From NCBI GenBank assembly GCA_002811645.1, contig PDIP01000063.1, positions 138,024 to 190,117 of the forward strand: 52,094 bases of DNA. Direction: 5' to 3'. A program made the position numbers and the translations under genes. Position 1 is the first letter of the stretch. Each line of letters begins with the position of its first letter. Positions 12,601-21,972 of this stretch are shown here, in pieces. Origin of the DNA: Corallochytrium limacisporum (taxonomy: Eukaryota > Opisthokonta). A model generated the notes under the pieces. It had not been told where the DNA came from, did no database searches, and was given only the letters and a program-made list of their open reading frames with translations.

Positions 12601-13603
12601 CAATATATTTTAGAGATACGGATGTTTCTGACGCGTCGGTTTTGGTAGTGAATATACTGAAAGGGTTCGTACGACATTAGAGCCGGAATAGGCAGCGCTA
12701 CCATTTTGAGAATCGGACGGCCATTTTCTCAGAAGGGGGCCCATCTGAACCAGGGGAAGTCAGTGATGCATGGGGGCCTAATTTATGGAATTGAAACAAA
12801 GATCTTCCATCGGTACAGTGGCCTCCAAACTCAGAAGTGAATTCCCAAAGGTGCCCGGACTGCGCGCGATTGCGTCCCCGTACCACCCATCAACTACCCC
12901 GCTGCCTCCTTCACCCATTGTGTAGTGCACAGCCATGCTTTACGGCTTGTGCATGCCCCCATGGTGAGTGAGACGTGCATACGAGATCGTGATCCTACGG
13001 TTTATGTATATAAACTCTTATTTGCCGGTATGTACTGTTGTTTTGCCGGTATGTCGCTCAGCAGCAGACCGTACTCGGCTAGGATATCGTCCGTTTGACT
13101 GGGCTCCCTGCTGCCCACACAGTGGAAGACACATAAGCATCCGCCCCGTACACCCCCAAGAAGGGAGTGGGGGCCATGTGACTTACGTCGGGAAGACGGC
13201 AGTTTCCTCCCCCTACGGGAGCAGAACCTCTTTTTCCACGAAAAGCAAGTCCACAGGCGCTGACACGCACCAAAGACTCACCAAGTGTCGCACTTCGCAT
13301 AGCAAATCCATAAGAACAGCTCAGTCCCACTGTGGCGGGTTTTGAGGTCCGCCATTTGTCTAACCGCGCCAGAGGAGGGGCCCCGGTTTGCTGACCCCTC
13401 AGCTGCATTATTCTGACCTCCAAGTGGTTACCGTCTCCCTTGACATTGAGCTGACGTAAAGGCTAGAGTTGACTTTATTCAAGATATTTGAGACAAACCA
13501 CTGATGATGGTTTGAAACATCAGTCGAAGTTTCGATTCTCAGGCCACTGAAATCGAGCCGGATAGCTGGGCCTCTTGGACAACTGATAATAGTCAAGAAT
13601 ACC
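12601..13603 (+). promoter_or_regulatory. LYS2 upstream region with TATA-like box
   Basis: This is the 1-kb flank of the LYS2 start codon. TATATAAA occurs at 13007-13014, about 590 bp before the ATG, and is followed by two copies of a 13-base motif. If that TATA is used, the 5' leader would be roughly 550 nt. I found no exact TGACTCA Gcn4-type site here. The ATG at 13604 has an A at -3 (context ACCATGC), a favourable eukaryotic start context. Confidence 0.4.
13021..13054 (+). promoter_or_regulatory. 13-bp direct repeat near candidate LYS2 promoter
   Basis: TTTGCCGGTATGT occurs exactly at 13021-13033 and again at 13042-13054, so the copies are 21 bp apart, two helical turns. The pair lies just downstream of the TATA-like box at 13007. 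It could be a binding site for a dimeric regulator. Each copy also ends in GTATGT, which resembles a splice donor, so a leader intron is an alternative reading. Confidence 0.4.
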
Positions 13604-16600
13604 ATGCCGCCTCAAGGATCTGTAGCATTGAGCGGGACAGTGGAGGGTGCCCACAGCGAGGTTGCGCTAAAGTACTGGAAGGAAAAGTTGGCAGATGTAG
13701 CCTACTTGCAGCTGCCGTCGGATTATCCCCGGCCCACACAGGACCAAATCGTCGAGGCCAGTGAGAGCCATGCTCCAAGCGATGACGTCTGCAAGAAGCT
13801 GCTCAAGTACGCGCTCATGCGGGACTTAAAGCCATTCACGGTATGCATGTCAGCTTTTCTAGTGCTGTTGCACAAATACACTCGAGAAGAAGACATTGTT
13901 GTGGGTTCTTCTGCATCCAACTTCAACCCTCTCCTGATCCGCATGGCGGTCAAGGATGCCAGCCCTCTCAGCGAGATCCTAGCTTCGGTTGCACAGATCG
14001 AGCAAGAAGCTTATGACAATGATGTGCCATTTGACATCCTTGTCAAGGAGTTGACTGTTGGTGATGGCTCACAGAATTTATCGGGACTTTTCCAGGCCCG
14101 CTTTTTTAACGTGACAGATGTCAGCCAAGAGACTCTCGACATTGCAAACGCCTCTTGGACTATATATGTCGAGCAAATGAGCGATAGTAAGCGTCTGCTA
14201 CCACTGAACTTTAAAGTTATCTACAACAGTCTACTTTTTGCTAGGGAGCGCATGACTGAGGTGTTGAAGCAGTTGGAGATGGTAATCGATGCCATCGTAA
14301 GCGACAACGAAGGCAAGGTTCTCGTTCAGGACGTCTGCATTAGAACAGATGAAAGTAGGGCCTATCTGCCGGACCCTTCCGGCAATCTATCGGACTTCTT
14401 CCAAGGAAGCATTTCTGAAATTATGCACCGTAACGCGGAATTGTATCCCGACCGGGCGTGCGTCGTGGAGAACGACAAATCATGGGACTACGCTCACATG
14501 GACGCTGAGAGCAATCGATTAGCCAACTATCTGCTTTCCAAGGGTGTACAGAAGGAGGACGTGGTGGCCCTGTATGCCCACCGCAGTGCTGCAATTGTCA
14601 TTGGTATCATGGGTATACTAAAGGCTGGTTGTACTTTCACCGTAATCGATCCGCAGTACCCTACTGAGCGCCAGACTATTTATCTGTCTGTGGCTAAGCC
14701 CCGTGTTATAATTGAGATATCTCGAGCCGGTCGCATCAGTCAGGAGGTAAAGGACTACATCGTAAAGGAACTCAATGTCGTGGCCCACCTCGAGAGCCTC
14801 CACCCAGATCAGATCATTGATGAGGAGTTGAAAGCCTGTCCCACTACTTACCCAAACGTCGTGGTTGGCCCTAACAACATTGGCACTCTCTCTTTCACAT
14901 CGGGTTCCACAGGTATTCCAAAGGGTGTGCGTGGTCGTCATATTTCTCTGACCCACTTCTACCCTTGGATGTCTGAAGAGTTTGGAATCGGCAAAAACGA
15001 TCGCTTTACCATGCTCAGTGGAATTGCTCACGATCCCATTCAACGTGATGTGTTCACTCCTTTGTTTTTTGGTGCTTCCATTCACATTCCGGAATTTGAG
15101 GACATAATGACCCCGGGTCGTCTGGCCAAGTGGATGCAGGAAAGCGGCTCCACGGTCACACATTTAACCCCCGCCATGGGTCAGCTGCTAACCGCCAACG
15201 CCACGGAGCAGATGCCCGCTCTCAAGAACGCCTTTTTCGTGGGTGACGTGCTAACCAAACGGGATACTCAGAAATTGCAGTCTCTAGCTCCCAATGTTAC
15301 GGTGATCAATATGTACGGTACTACCGAGACCCAGCGTGCGGTGAGCTACTACAAGGTGACTCCCGATGCTCCCATTGATTTTTACAAGGACATCATCCCG
15401 GCTGGACGTGGAATGAAGGACGTGCAGATTCTGGTTCTTTCGGACAACAAGATGCTGACAGGTGTTGGTGAATTGGGAGAGTTGTACACCCGATCACCGC
15501 ATTTGAGTGCGGGATACCTCCGCCTGCCTGATGCCACGGCAGAGAAGTTCTTGCCGAACCCTTTCAAGTCGCTTCCAGAAGGTGGCGATCAGATGATGGA
15601 CCGACTGTATCGCACCGGTGATTTGGGACGCTACATGGCGGATGGTTCTGTGGAGTGCATTGGTCGTGCTGACTTCCAGGTGAAGATCCGTGGCTTCCGT
15701 ATTGAACTGGGTGAAATTGACACGTATTTAACCCAGCACCCAGATGTGAGCGAAAATGTAACTCTCGTCCGTCGTGATGCTAACGAGGAGAAGATGATTG
15801 TTAGCTATATCGTACCTGCACGTGAAGACTGGGATGAGGTCAGCGTGCGAGACTGGCTCAAGTCCAAACTCCCCGCCTATGCAGTGCCAACAATTATCGC
15901 ACCACTGAGCCGGATGCCTCTGACTCCAAATGGTAAAATCGATCGCGCTAAATTGCCCTTCCCTGAGGCTGCGATGGCTGCTTTAGCCTCTCAGTCCCAA
16001 GCAGGCCCCAGTGAGGACATGACCCCGATGCAGCGCAAGATCCACGAAGTCTGGGTCAATGTCCTAAAGCGCCCCGTACGTCTCACGGACAACTTCTTTG
16101 ACATCGGTGGCCATTCTATCCTTGCTACACAGCTGACCTTCCAGCTGCGTACCATATTGCGATCTGAAATGCCCCTCAACCTGCTATACTCCTTCCCCAC
16201 TATCGAAGGATTGGCTGCAGAAATAGAGAAGAGCAGCAACGATCCTGAGGCTCTTGTCTTTAAGTCATCTCGGGATAATACGGAGTCCGTATCTATGGCC
16301 GATGAGGTTAAAGAACTAGTGGATGATGAGATCAAGGGTAATCCAGAAGGTGCCTTCAAAGCAGAACCCAATGGCATTTTCCTCACCGGTGCTACTGGTT
16401 TCCTGGGTGCGTTCATGCTGAACATGCTCCTGAAGGCCCATCCCAATACCACTGTCTTTTGTCTAGTCCGCGCAAAGAACAAACAGGCTGGCTTCGACCG
16501 TCTAAGTAAGAACTTGAAGGCACATCTACAATGGGAAGATTCCTTTTCTGATCGCTTGTCAGCTGTGATTGGGAACCTTACCTCTCCCTTGCTTGGTCTG

Positions 16601-17548
16601 GAGGAATCAGAATTTAACGCTCTTGCGGAGAAGTGCGACGTGGTCATCCATAACGGTGCCATGGTCCACTGGGTCTATCCCTACTCCAAGCTTAAGCCCA
16701 TGAACGTAGTAGGTACTAGGGAGGCTCTGCGCCTTGCTGCGCGTCACCATACTAAGCCCTTCCACTTTATTAGTTCAACGTCTGTCCTCGATGCTCCCAA
16801 GTATATGCAGATGACCGAAGGAGTGCTGGAGAGCACAAATCTGGTTCCTAGTGAGGACCTCACCGTAGGCTACGGTCAAAGCAAGTGGATTGCCGAGGCA
16901 ATCACACTGGAGGCCAACCGCCGTGGCATCCCCAGCACTATTTTCCGCCCTGGCTACATCGTCGGACACTCAAAGACTGGCGTAATGAATCTGGACGACT
17001 TCCTTGTGCGCCTGCTAAAGGGTTGCCTGCAGCTTGGAAAGGCACCTATCATGGAGAACACTGTCAACATGTGCCCTGTCGACTACATTTCCGCGGCCAT
17101 TGTCGAGGCCACCAAACACGCCGACGCCTTGGGCAAGGCTTACCATATGGCCAACCCCAATGCATTCCGCTTTAACGACTATTTCCAATGCCTGAACAAA
17201 TATGGATACGATGTGAAACATGTCGAATATCGTGAATGGCGTGATGAACTCTTCAAGGTCACAACTAGTGCAGATGATCACGTCCTATACCCGTTGTTGC
17301 ATTTTGTCTTGGACGATTTGCCGAACAAATCAAAGTCGCCCAAGCTGGATACAACGAATATGGATGCACTCGTACGGAAGGGTAACATTGAATGCCCCGC
17401 AATGGAAAACATGTTAGGTATCTATCTAGCATATTTCGTGGCAATTGGATATATGCCCCAGCCTACTAATGCGGATGCGAAGAGCTTGCCTGAGCTTGAT
17501 ATCCCCGCTGACGTTGTTGCAGTGCAGCGCAGTGATCGTAAGTTGTGA
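13604..17548 (+). CDS. LYS2: L-2-aminoadipate reductase (Lys2)
   Basis: This multidomain enzyme activates alpha-aminoadipate with ATP, loads it on a phosphopantetheine arm and reduces it with NADPH to the semialdehyde, the committed step of the fungal-type lysine pathway. The 1314 residues show, in order: a condensation-like N-terminal segment (about 1-230); an adenylation domain with TSGSTGIPKG at 432-441, NMYGTTETQRAVSYY, YRTGDLG at 669 and GRADFQVKIRGFRIELGEI from 687; a carrier domain with FFDIGGHS, whose Ser838 takes the cofactor; and a reductase domain with TGATGFLG at 928-935 and the catalytic Tyr1090-xxx-Lys1094 pair. Length is close to yeast Lys2 (about 1390). No intron is visible. 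The stretch from LSFTSGSTG through SGIAHDPIQRD to LKNAFFVGDVLTKRD is characteristic of Lys2 rather than of generic NRPS-like reductases. A separate phosphopantetheinyl transferase must activate it. It meets the RhoGEF gene tail to tail, 134 bp apart. Confidence 0.97.
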   Translation: MPPQGSVALSGTVEGAHSEVALKYWKEKLADVAYLQLPSDYPRPTQDQIVEASESHAPSDDVCKKLLKYALMRDLKPFTVCMSAFLVLLHKYTREEDIVVGSSASNFNPLLIRMAVKDASPLSEILASVAQIEQEAYDNDVPFDILVKELTVGDGSQNLSGLFQARFFNVTDVSQETLDIANASWTIYVEQMSDSKRLLPLNFKVIYNSLLFARERMTEVLKQLEMVIDAIVSDNEGKVLVQDVCIRTDESRAYLPDPSGNLSDFFQGSISEIMHRNAELYPDRACVVENDKSWDYAHMDAESNRLANYLLSKGVQKEDVVALYAHRSAAIVIGIMGILKAGCTFTVIDPQYPTERQTIYLSVAKPRVIIEISRAGRISQEVKDYIVKELNVVAHLESLHPDQIIDEELKACPTTYPNVVVGPNNIGTLSFTSGSTGIPKGVRGRHISLTHFYPWMSEEFGIGKNDRFTMLSGIAHDPIQRDVFTPLFFGASIHIPEFEDIMTPGRLAKWMQESGSTVTHLTPAMGQLLTANATEQMPALKNAFFVGDVLTKRDTQKLQSLAPNVTVINMYGTTETQRAVSYYKVTPDAPIDFYKDIIPAGRGMKDVQILVLSDNKMLTGVGELGELYTRSPHLSAGYLRLPDATAEKFLPNPFKSLPEGGDQMMDRLYRTGDLGRYMADGSVECIGRADFQVKIRGFRIELGEIDTYLTQHPDVSENVTLVRRDANEEKMIVSYIVPAREDWDEVSVRDWLKSKLPAYAVPTIIAPLSRMPLTPNGKIDRAKLPFPEAAMAALASQSQAGPSEDMTPMQRKIHEVWVNVLKRPVRLTDNFFDIGGHSILATQLTFQLRTILRSEMPLNLLYSFPTIEGLAAEIEKSSNDPEALVFKSSRDNTESVSMADEVKELVDDEIKGNPEGAFKAEPNGIFLTGATGFLGAFMLNMLLKAHPNTTVFCLVRAKNKQAGFDRLSKNLKAHLQWEDSFSDRLSAVIGNLTSPLLGLEESEFNALAEKCDVVIHNGAMVHWVYPYSKLKPMNVVGTREALRLAARHHTKPFHFISSTSVLDAPKYMQMTEGVLESTNLVPSEDLTVGYGQSKWIAEAITLEANRRGIPSTIFRPGYIVGHSKTGVMNLDDFLVRLLKGCLQLGKAPIMENTVNMCPVDYISAAIVEATKHADALGKAYHMANPNAFRFNDYFQCLNKYGYDVKHVEYREWRDELFKVTTSADDHVLYPLLHFVLDDLPNKSKSPKLDTTNMDALVRKGNIECPAMENMLGIYLAYFVAIGYMPQPTNADAKSLPELDIPADVVAVQRSDRKL

Positions 17549-17682
17549 TTGACACGTCTACTTCATTATTCAATTCAAGAGAACCCTGGCTGCGTGAATT
17601 GAATTTGCTAAATTTGCAGTTTATTTTATCCAATTCGGCGAAATAGAAAATACATTCGAGGAATATTCGTGTATATTGCTAC

Positions 17683-19650
17683 CTATTTTGATTGGTGGGA
17701 GTTGATTGTTTCCATTACTTTCGTTAGTGAATCCCGGCTCTTCATGAGATACAAGTAGTCGTGATGATCTGAAGGGGTTACCTTCAACATTTCCTTGAGA
17801 AGTAAAATATAACGGGGTAATCGTTGAATGGGCGACAACATGTAAGCTGCCATATTCAGATTCTCAGCCCTAGGATCTGAATCACATTTCTGCATAATGT
17901 CCCGGAATTTACTGTTATCTTTTGCCAGTTTTCCGAGTAAATTCATTGCAGTTTGATAATCCCTGGTGTACTGCTGATACACAGACCCGTACTCCTCCAC
18001 CTGCACCAGTAGTATGTCCCCCAGCATAGTATCCTCGGAGTAGCTCTCAATCTTCCGCTTAAGCTGCTGGAGAATGTTGAGGTGGATATCCAACAGTAAG
18101 GCTAGCGAAGTGGGAAAGAGAACCTTCCGTTCGTCCTTCTTCAGGGCCTTCTTTTCCTTCTTAAGGGGCGGGTAGTACACCTCGTAAACAATTTTCATGT
18201 CCGTTACAAATCGGTCTTCCGTCTCACGCAGTTCTTGGGTGATGAGGAAGCGTTTGAGGACCTGGTTCTTGGTCAGTTTGCCAGGTAAGGCCAGATCCAT
18301 ATCAGCACCCAGTTTGGCACAGTCAAACTCATTGACGCGCACCTTGCCGTCTCCCTTCCGCAATTCATCGAAGACGGCGTAGGGGTCGTCAGGCGTTTGA
18401 GGTTCAACGGACCCGAAGAGCTCATCAGCGGACTTCACTGGCGCGGTAGCTGCTCGATTGCGCTGCTGAGGATGCTGCGTCTGGGGCATGGTACCCTTTG
18501 GCCCAGTAAACACAGCGGGCACCCCGCCATTGAGCGCCGTCGAATTCGACCCGAGCAACTGATCGAGTGTCTCAAACCCATCATCGCCCATTCCGTAGAT
18601 GTCTGTGGCCGTAGCCTTCTTGTAGTTTACTATCTCTCCGTTCACTGGGTCTATGTGGCGCGTGCGTGCGATTTCGCTGCGGTGCCTACGCACTGCAGCG
18701 CTGGTTTTGCTTGAGGCCCGGCGGTAGTTAGTGCTGCCGCTGCCAGAGGCAGTACTTCTACCCGAGGCGTGCTCCGTAGTCGGAGCTCGCGGTGTCATGC
18801 TCTTGTTAGCATCCAACGGCAGTGGAGCAATCACTCCGGCGTTTGTTGTCGAGTTAACAGGTCGGCGCTCTGGAGAGTTCTCTTGAGCGTACAGCACATG
18901 CCATCGTTTGTCCCGCATTTGCGCGAAGGAATATTCGCCACTGCCACTTGCCGCTGCTGAGGATGCTCCTGCCGCACTGACATCATGTGACGTACCTCTC
19001 ACTCCGGGTTGCCTTGCACTGTAACGTTGCGAAATTTTTTGTTTCCAAGTGCGGTCTTCCGCCTGCAGAAGACTGCGCACCTGATCACTCTGCTGTAGAC
19101 CACGGGCAATGATTTCGTCCACATGTGTGCGACGCTCACGTTCCCCAATTTCCGCTTCCTGGGCTCGTTGCAGTCGCATAGCGTAGTCATAGTCCTCAGT
19201 TTCCTGCCACGCCCTGATGTCGCCGACGGATAGTTTGGAAGTGCGGTGAACCAATTCATCCGCAGTAGTGATGACTGCATTACTAGATTTTCCATGTGTA
19301 TCAACCTCGTCGAATTTATCGTAATCTTCTCCCCAGCTAGTGGTTGAGGTTGAGCGGAGCCGTCGCAGAATCATATTATTGTTTGGACCGTTTGCAGTTC
19401 CGGGCTCGGGAGCACTAGCTTGCCCCAAAGCGCTGTCGAAATCATCGTCACAGAACTCATCCGAATCAGCTCTTGCAAGCGGTGGCGGGGCGGTAGTTCC
19501 ACCTGCAGCATGTGCCGCGTGTCCATTCGCAGGCACTGAATGTGTGGCCGCAAAAATAGTCCTCGTTGAAGGTGGCCTGGGTGGAATTGGAGGTGGTGCC
19601 TTACCCCTGATCTCAGGTGGCAATGGGTGCTTTCGTTGCGTGCTTGTCAT
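17683..19650 (-). CDS. RhoGEF with C-terminal DH domain, no PH
   Basis: A probable guanine-nucleotide exchange factor for Rho-family GTPases. The 655 residues begin with a proline-rich segment holding a PxxPxR SH3-binding motif (about 19-27). A long low-complexity middle follows, with a charged helical stretch around residues 140-210. The Dbl-homology domain lies at about 465-648. Its hallmark helix motif LSPIQRLPRYILLLKEML starts at Leu605, and the opening KRFLITQELRETEDRFVTDM is also typical. Dbl proteins normally carry a PH domain right after DH, but here the frame stops seven residues after it, and only 134 bp separate the stop from the LYS2 stop on the other strand, leaving no room for one. 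The target GTPase cannot be told. The ATG at 19648-19650 is the first in frame and opens a plausible N-terminus. Confidence 0.85.
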   Translation of the reverse strand: MTSTQRKHPLPPEIRGKAPPPIPPRPPSTRTIFAATHSVPANGHAAHAAGGTTAPPPLARADSDEFCDDDFDSALGQASAPEPGTANGPNNNMILRRLRSTSTTSWGEDYDKFDEVDTHGKSSNAVITTADELVHRTSKLSVGDIRAWQETEDYDYAMRLQRAQEAEIGERERRTHVDEIIARGLQQSDQVRSLLQAEDRTWKQKISQRYSARQPGVRGTSHDVSAAGASSAAASGSGEYSFAQMRDKRWHVLYAQENSPERRPVNSTTNAGVIAPLPLDANKSMTPRAPTTEHASGRSTASGSGSTNYRRASSKTSAAVRRHRSEIARTRHIDPVNGEIVNYKKATATDIYGMGDDGFETLDQLLGSNSTALNGGVPAVFTGPKGTMPQTQHPQQRNRAATAPVKSADELFGSVEPQTPDDPYAVFDELRKGDGKVRVNEFDCAKLGADMDLALPGKLTKNQVLKRFLITQELRETEDRFVTDMKIVYEVYYPPLKKEKKALKKDERKVLFPTSLALLLDIHLNILQQLKRKIESYSEDTMLGDILLVQVEEYGSVYQQYTRDYQTAMNLLGKLAKDNSKFRDIMQKCDSDPRAENLNMAAYMLSPIQRLPRYILLLKEMLKVTPSDHHDYLYLMKSRDSLTKVMETINSHQSK

Positions 19651-20626
19651 AGTCCCTTGCTTTCTCAGATTCAGAATTGTAAGTGTCTAGGGAACTATCT
19701 GAAGTATTTCTCAAGCCATCACTTCCCGTGCGTCTACCCTGAATAGAACCGAACCTGGTACTATCCTCTAGATTAACCCTAAATGTGAAGAAGACCGTTA
19801 CTGCATTGCCACTTCGACTCTATGTCTAGGATCGTGAACGACCCTCAAGAAAATACCTACACAATAGTCGCAGGTACTTACACCCTCCGACCCTCCCGGT
19901 TCCTACATCACTGCCCCGGCCGCTTGTCAATTGTGCCCCTCGTCGGCTGTTTTGTTAAAAGCCAGTGACGAAGTGGTTTTTGCTCCATTCCCCCAGGGAG
20001 GGGCTTGGAGTTGGGGAACAAATCCGCCCGGAATCTAACGAGTGGTATGGTATGCCAAAGGAGCACACCATCCCCCTCCCTTCCTTCCCCCTGCTCCTGA
20101 TCGTTCGAGAGAAGACAGTGTTTGCTTTTGTTCCTTCGCATCTCCCACTTCCTCCCAATTGCACATTTCATCCGTTCGCACACCCAACTTCCGATCGGCC
20201 CGCACTCCCTCACTGGTCACCAATTTTAGAAGAGAATGAGTAGGTACGTGGGCAAGGTGTGCAGTTGGTAGTGCGGGAGAGTTTGTAATTGGCTTAGAAC
20301 TTCTCTAATACTTGTTGGAAAGGCGTGCGATCCATTTGTCTCTGGGTGTCCATGCTCTCTGTGGTAAGTGGAGCATATAAATACCCGGCACCGCGAAGAG
20401 ACATTTCATGTGCGCAGCCATCACCAACAGGCTCGGCACAGGTAGGAAAACGACGATAGAGAAGTGGGAGAGGTACCAAAGGGGAATCCAGGGGAGATGA
20501 AGAAAACGGCAACAGAACCCCACGGGGATGGCCCGCCGAGGAGAGGGAGTGTATGAACCTGTCGGAAGGACGCAATGGATATGAATAACTATGAAGGGAG
20601 TTCACTAGTTGGGTCGTGACCGCTCT

Positions 20627-20651
20627 CCCCCCCCCCCCCCCCGGGGGGGGG
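20627..20651. repeat. C16-G9 homopolymer inverted repeat
   Basis: Sixteen Cs are followed directly by nine Gs, giving a perfect self-complementary GC core. It belongs to a set of C-run/G-run blocks in promoter gaps (37736-37756, 43587-43608, 51564-51575). Homopolymer length may be inexact because of sequencing error. Confidence 0.75.
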
Positions 20652-20766
20652 TCGGAGAGAGAATACGGTTCACGCCTGGAGACACACAGAACATGGCCAG
20701 AAATGAGGGAAATCGTAAAGATGAGTGGCCGAAGCAGAGTGAAGGAGGGAGACAGAGAGAGCCTCC

Positions 20767-20793
20767 GAGAGAGAGAGAGAAAGAGAGAGAGAG
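20767..20793 (+). repeat. (GA)n microsatellite
   Basis: A GA dinucleotide run interrupted by one extra A and one extra G, inside a longer purine-rich stretch from about 20749. It lies about 1.1 kb upstream of the RhoGEF start. Confidence 0.75.
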
Positions 20794-21063
20794 GGAGCGA
20801 ACGCTTAGTGGCAAAAATTCGAATGCTGAGAAGTGGAGAGAAACGAAGGAGGCTGCACGCGATTCAAGGGAGATCTCGAAGCACTGTGAACAGCAATTAG
20901 GCCACTCGGATTCATTTCGTACCAGTATTTTCCAGAGATGGACATGCAGTGGCCAAAAAGGACGAGCCACCAACCATGTAATTCGACCAAGGAAGACTGG
21001 GATAGGCTGAAATTATGACATGTGTATATACTGCCTTTGGATTTATAGTGGTCTGCGTACGGT

Positions 21064-21972
21064 CTAGCTCCGCAATAGCCCTGCCTTGTCGGGATCCCGA
21101 GCCAGGAACAGGCAACGGGCCCGTACATCAGACTTGCCGTAGATTTCGATGAGATCTCTGATGTCCCTGACCTTCTTGGGAGCGGAGTCAATAGCGGCGA
21201 CCAGGATCTCATCATGTTCGCTCTGCCAGGGTTTCTGTCCGCGGGTCCCGACCCCATGGCCAAGGTAGTGATAAGCATCAGACAAGTCTCCAGTCATCAC
21301 ATACAAGGCATAAATGACGGCTGCCGGGTCTACATTTTTCGCATTAGCTGTGTTCATGATGGATTCGACACCGACACGGATTGTGTTATGGCCGTCTGAG
21401 CCAGTTGGCAAGTTAATGGCTTTGGCGAGGGCACTTCGCTCGCCACCGTGTACCTTGGCCATACGTGCAAGCTCTTCAGCGTCTTCACTCTGTACCTTTG
21501 CTACAGTCTCACCTCCAGCAGGCGGCAGCGACAGTCTTGAACGCTTGGGCTGGTTATCCTTTTCGAGGATGCTCATGCGCTTCTTGCTAGGGGTGTTGAC
21601 GATGGGTCCCTCGTCTTGCGCAGATGTCTGATCTTCTTCATCCTCATCTACTTCTTCGATCTCCTTTCGAAGACTATACTTCTTAGCCCTATTGTTCGGT
21701 TTCATTAGTTCATATGCACGACGCGATGGCCGCTTCTTCTTCTTGATTGCGTCGTAAATGTACTCAAATGCAACAGCACCAGTCTCTACCTTTGCCTCAT
21801 TCCGATGAGCAAGCTCGATCACATTATTCCCATGGTCTTTGACAAGCTTGCCACCATGAACCTGAAGCAATTCCTTGATCTTACTACGTTCTGCTCTCTG
21901 TTTCTCTGGTTCAGCACGTAGTGGCACCCGGAACGCCATTGGCTGACCGTTTATCATGAAAAGTGTATCCAT
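21064..21972 (-). CDS. RAP1: RAP1/TERF2IP-like telomere protein (BRCT + RCT)
   Basis: A shelterin-type Rap1 homologue. Counting from the chosen start, a BRCT domain covers about 3-88: TLFMINGQPMAFRVP, then LLQVHGGKLV, then AFEYIYDAIKKKKRPSRRAYEL, the same order as in animal TERF2IP. A basic and acidic linker with KKR and PKRSR nuclear-signal candidates spans 90-210. An RCT domain covers about 214-295, with the helical TGDLSDAYHYL, then KPWQSEHDEIL, then IEIYGKSDVRARCLFLA. RCT mediates protein contacts: TRF2 in vertebrates, Taz1 in fission yeast. The central Myb domain usual in Rap1 is not visible, so DNA contact may depend on a partner. The open frame extends upstream to 22251, but that end is a TTG codon. 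The ATG at 21972 places the BRCT start exactly as in homologues, and an in-frame ATG at 22077 is less likely. It is divergent from WDR90 across 695 bp. Confidence 0.85.
   Translation of the reverse strand: MDTLFMINGQPMAFRVPLRAEPEKQRAERSKIKELLQVHGGKLVKDHGNNVIELAHRNEAKVETGAVAFEYIYDAIKKKKRPSRRAYELMKPNNRAKKYSLRKEIEEVDEDEEDQTSAQDEGPIVNTPSKKRMSILEKDNQPKRSRLSLPPAGGETVAKVQSEDAEELARMAKVHGGERSALAKAINLPTGSDGHNTIRVGVESIMNTANAKNVDPAAVIYALYVMTGDLSDAYHYLGHGVGTRGQKPWQSEHDEILVAAIDSAPKKVRDIRDLIEIYGKSDVRARCLFLARDPDKAGLLRS

Larger units (their letters stand above)
19651..21063. promoter_or_regulatory. Intergenic region: RhoGEF 5' flank and RAP1 3' flank
   Basis: No supported gene. The stretch contains a C5AGGGAGG4-type element near 19990-20006, a TATAAATA string at about 20376-20383, the C16G9 inverted repeat at 20627-20651 and a GA-rich microsatellite at about 20767-20793. 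Open frames of up to 133 codons exist on both strands but are low-complexity translations of these tracts. Confidence 0.5.

Noticed and set aside
15991..16662. 223-codon minus-strand frame inside LYS2
   Set aside because: It is antisense to the conserved carrier and reductase domains and has no independent support.
20609..21010. 133-codon plus-strand frame
   Set aside because: It is mostly a translation of the G run and GA repeat (Pro/Gly, then Arg/Glu) and partly faces the RAP1 3' flank.
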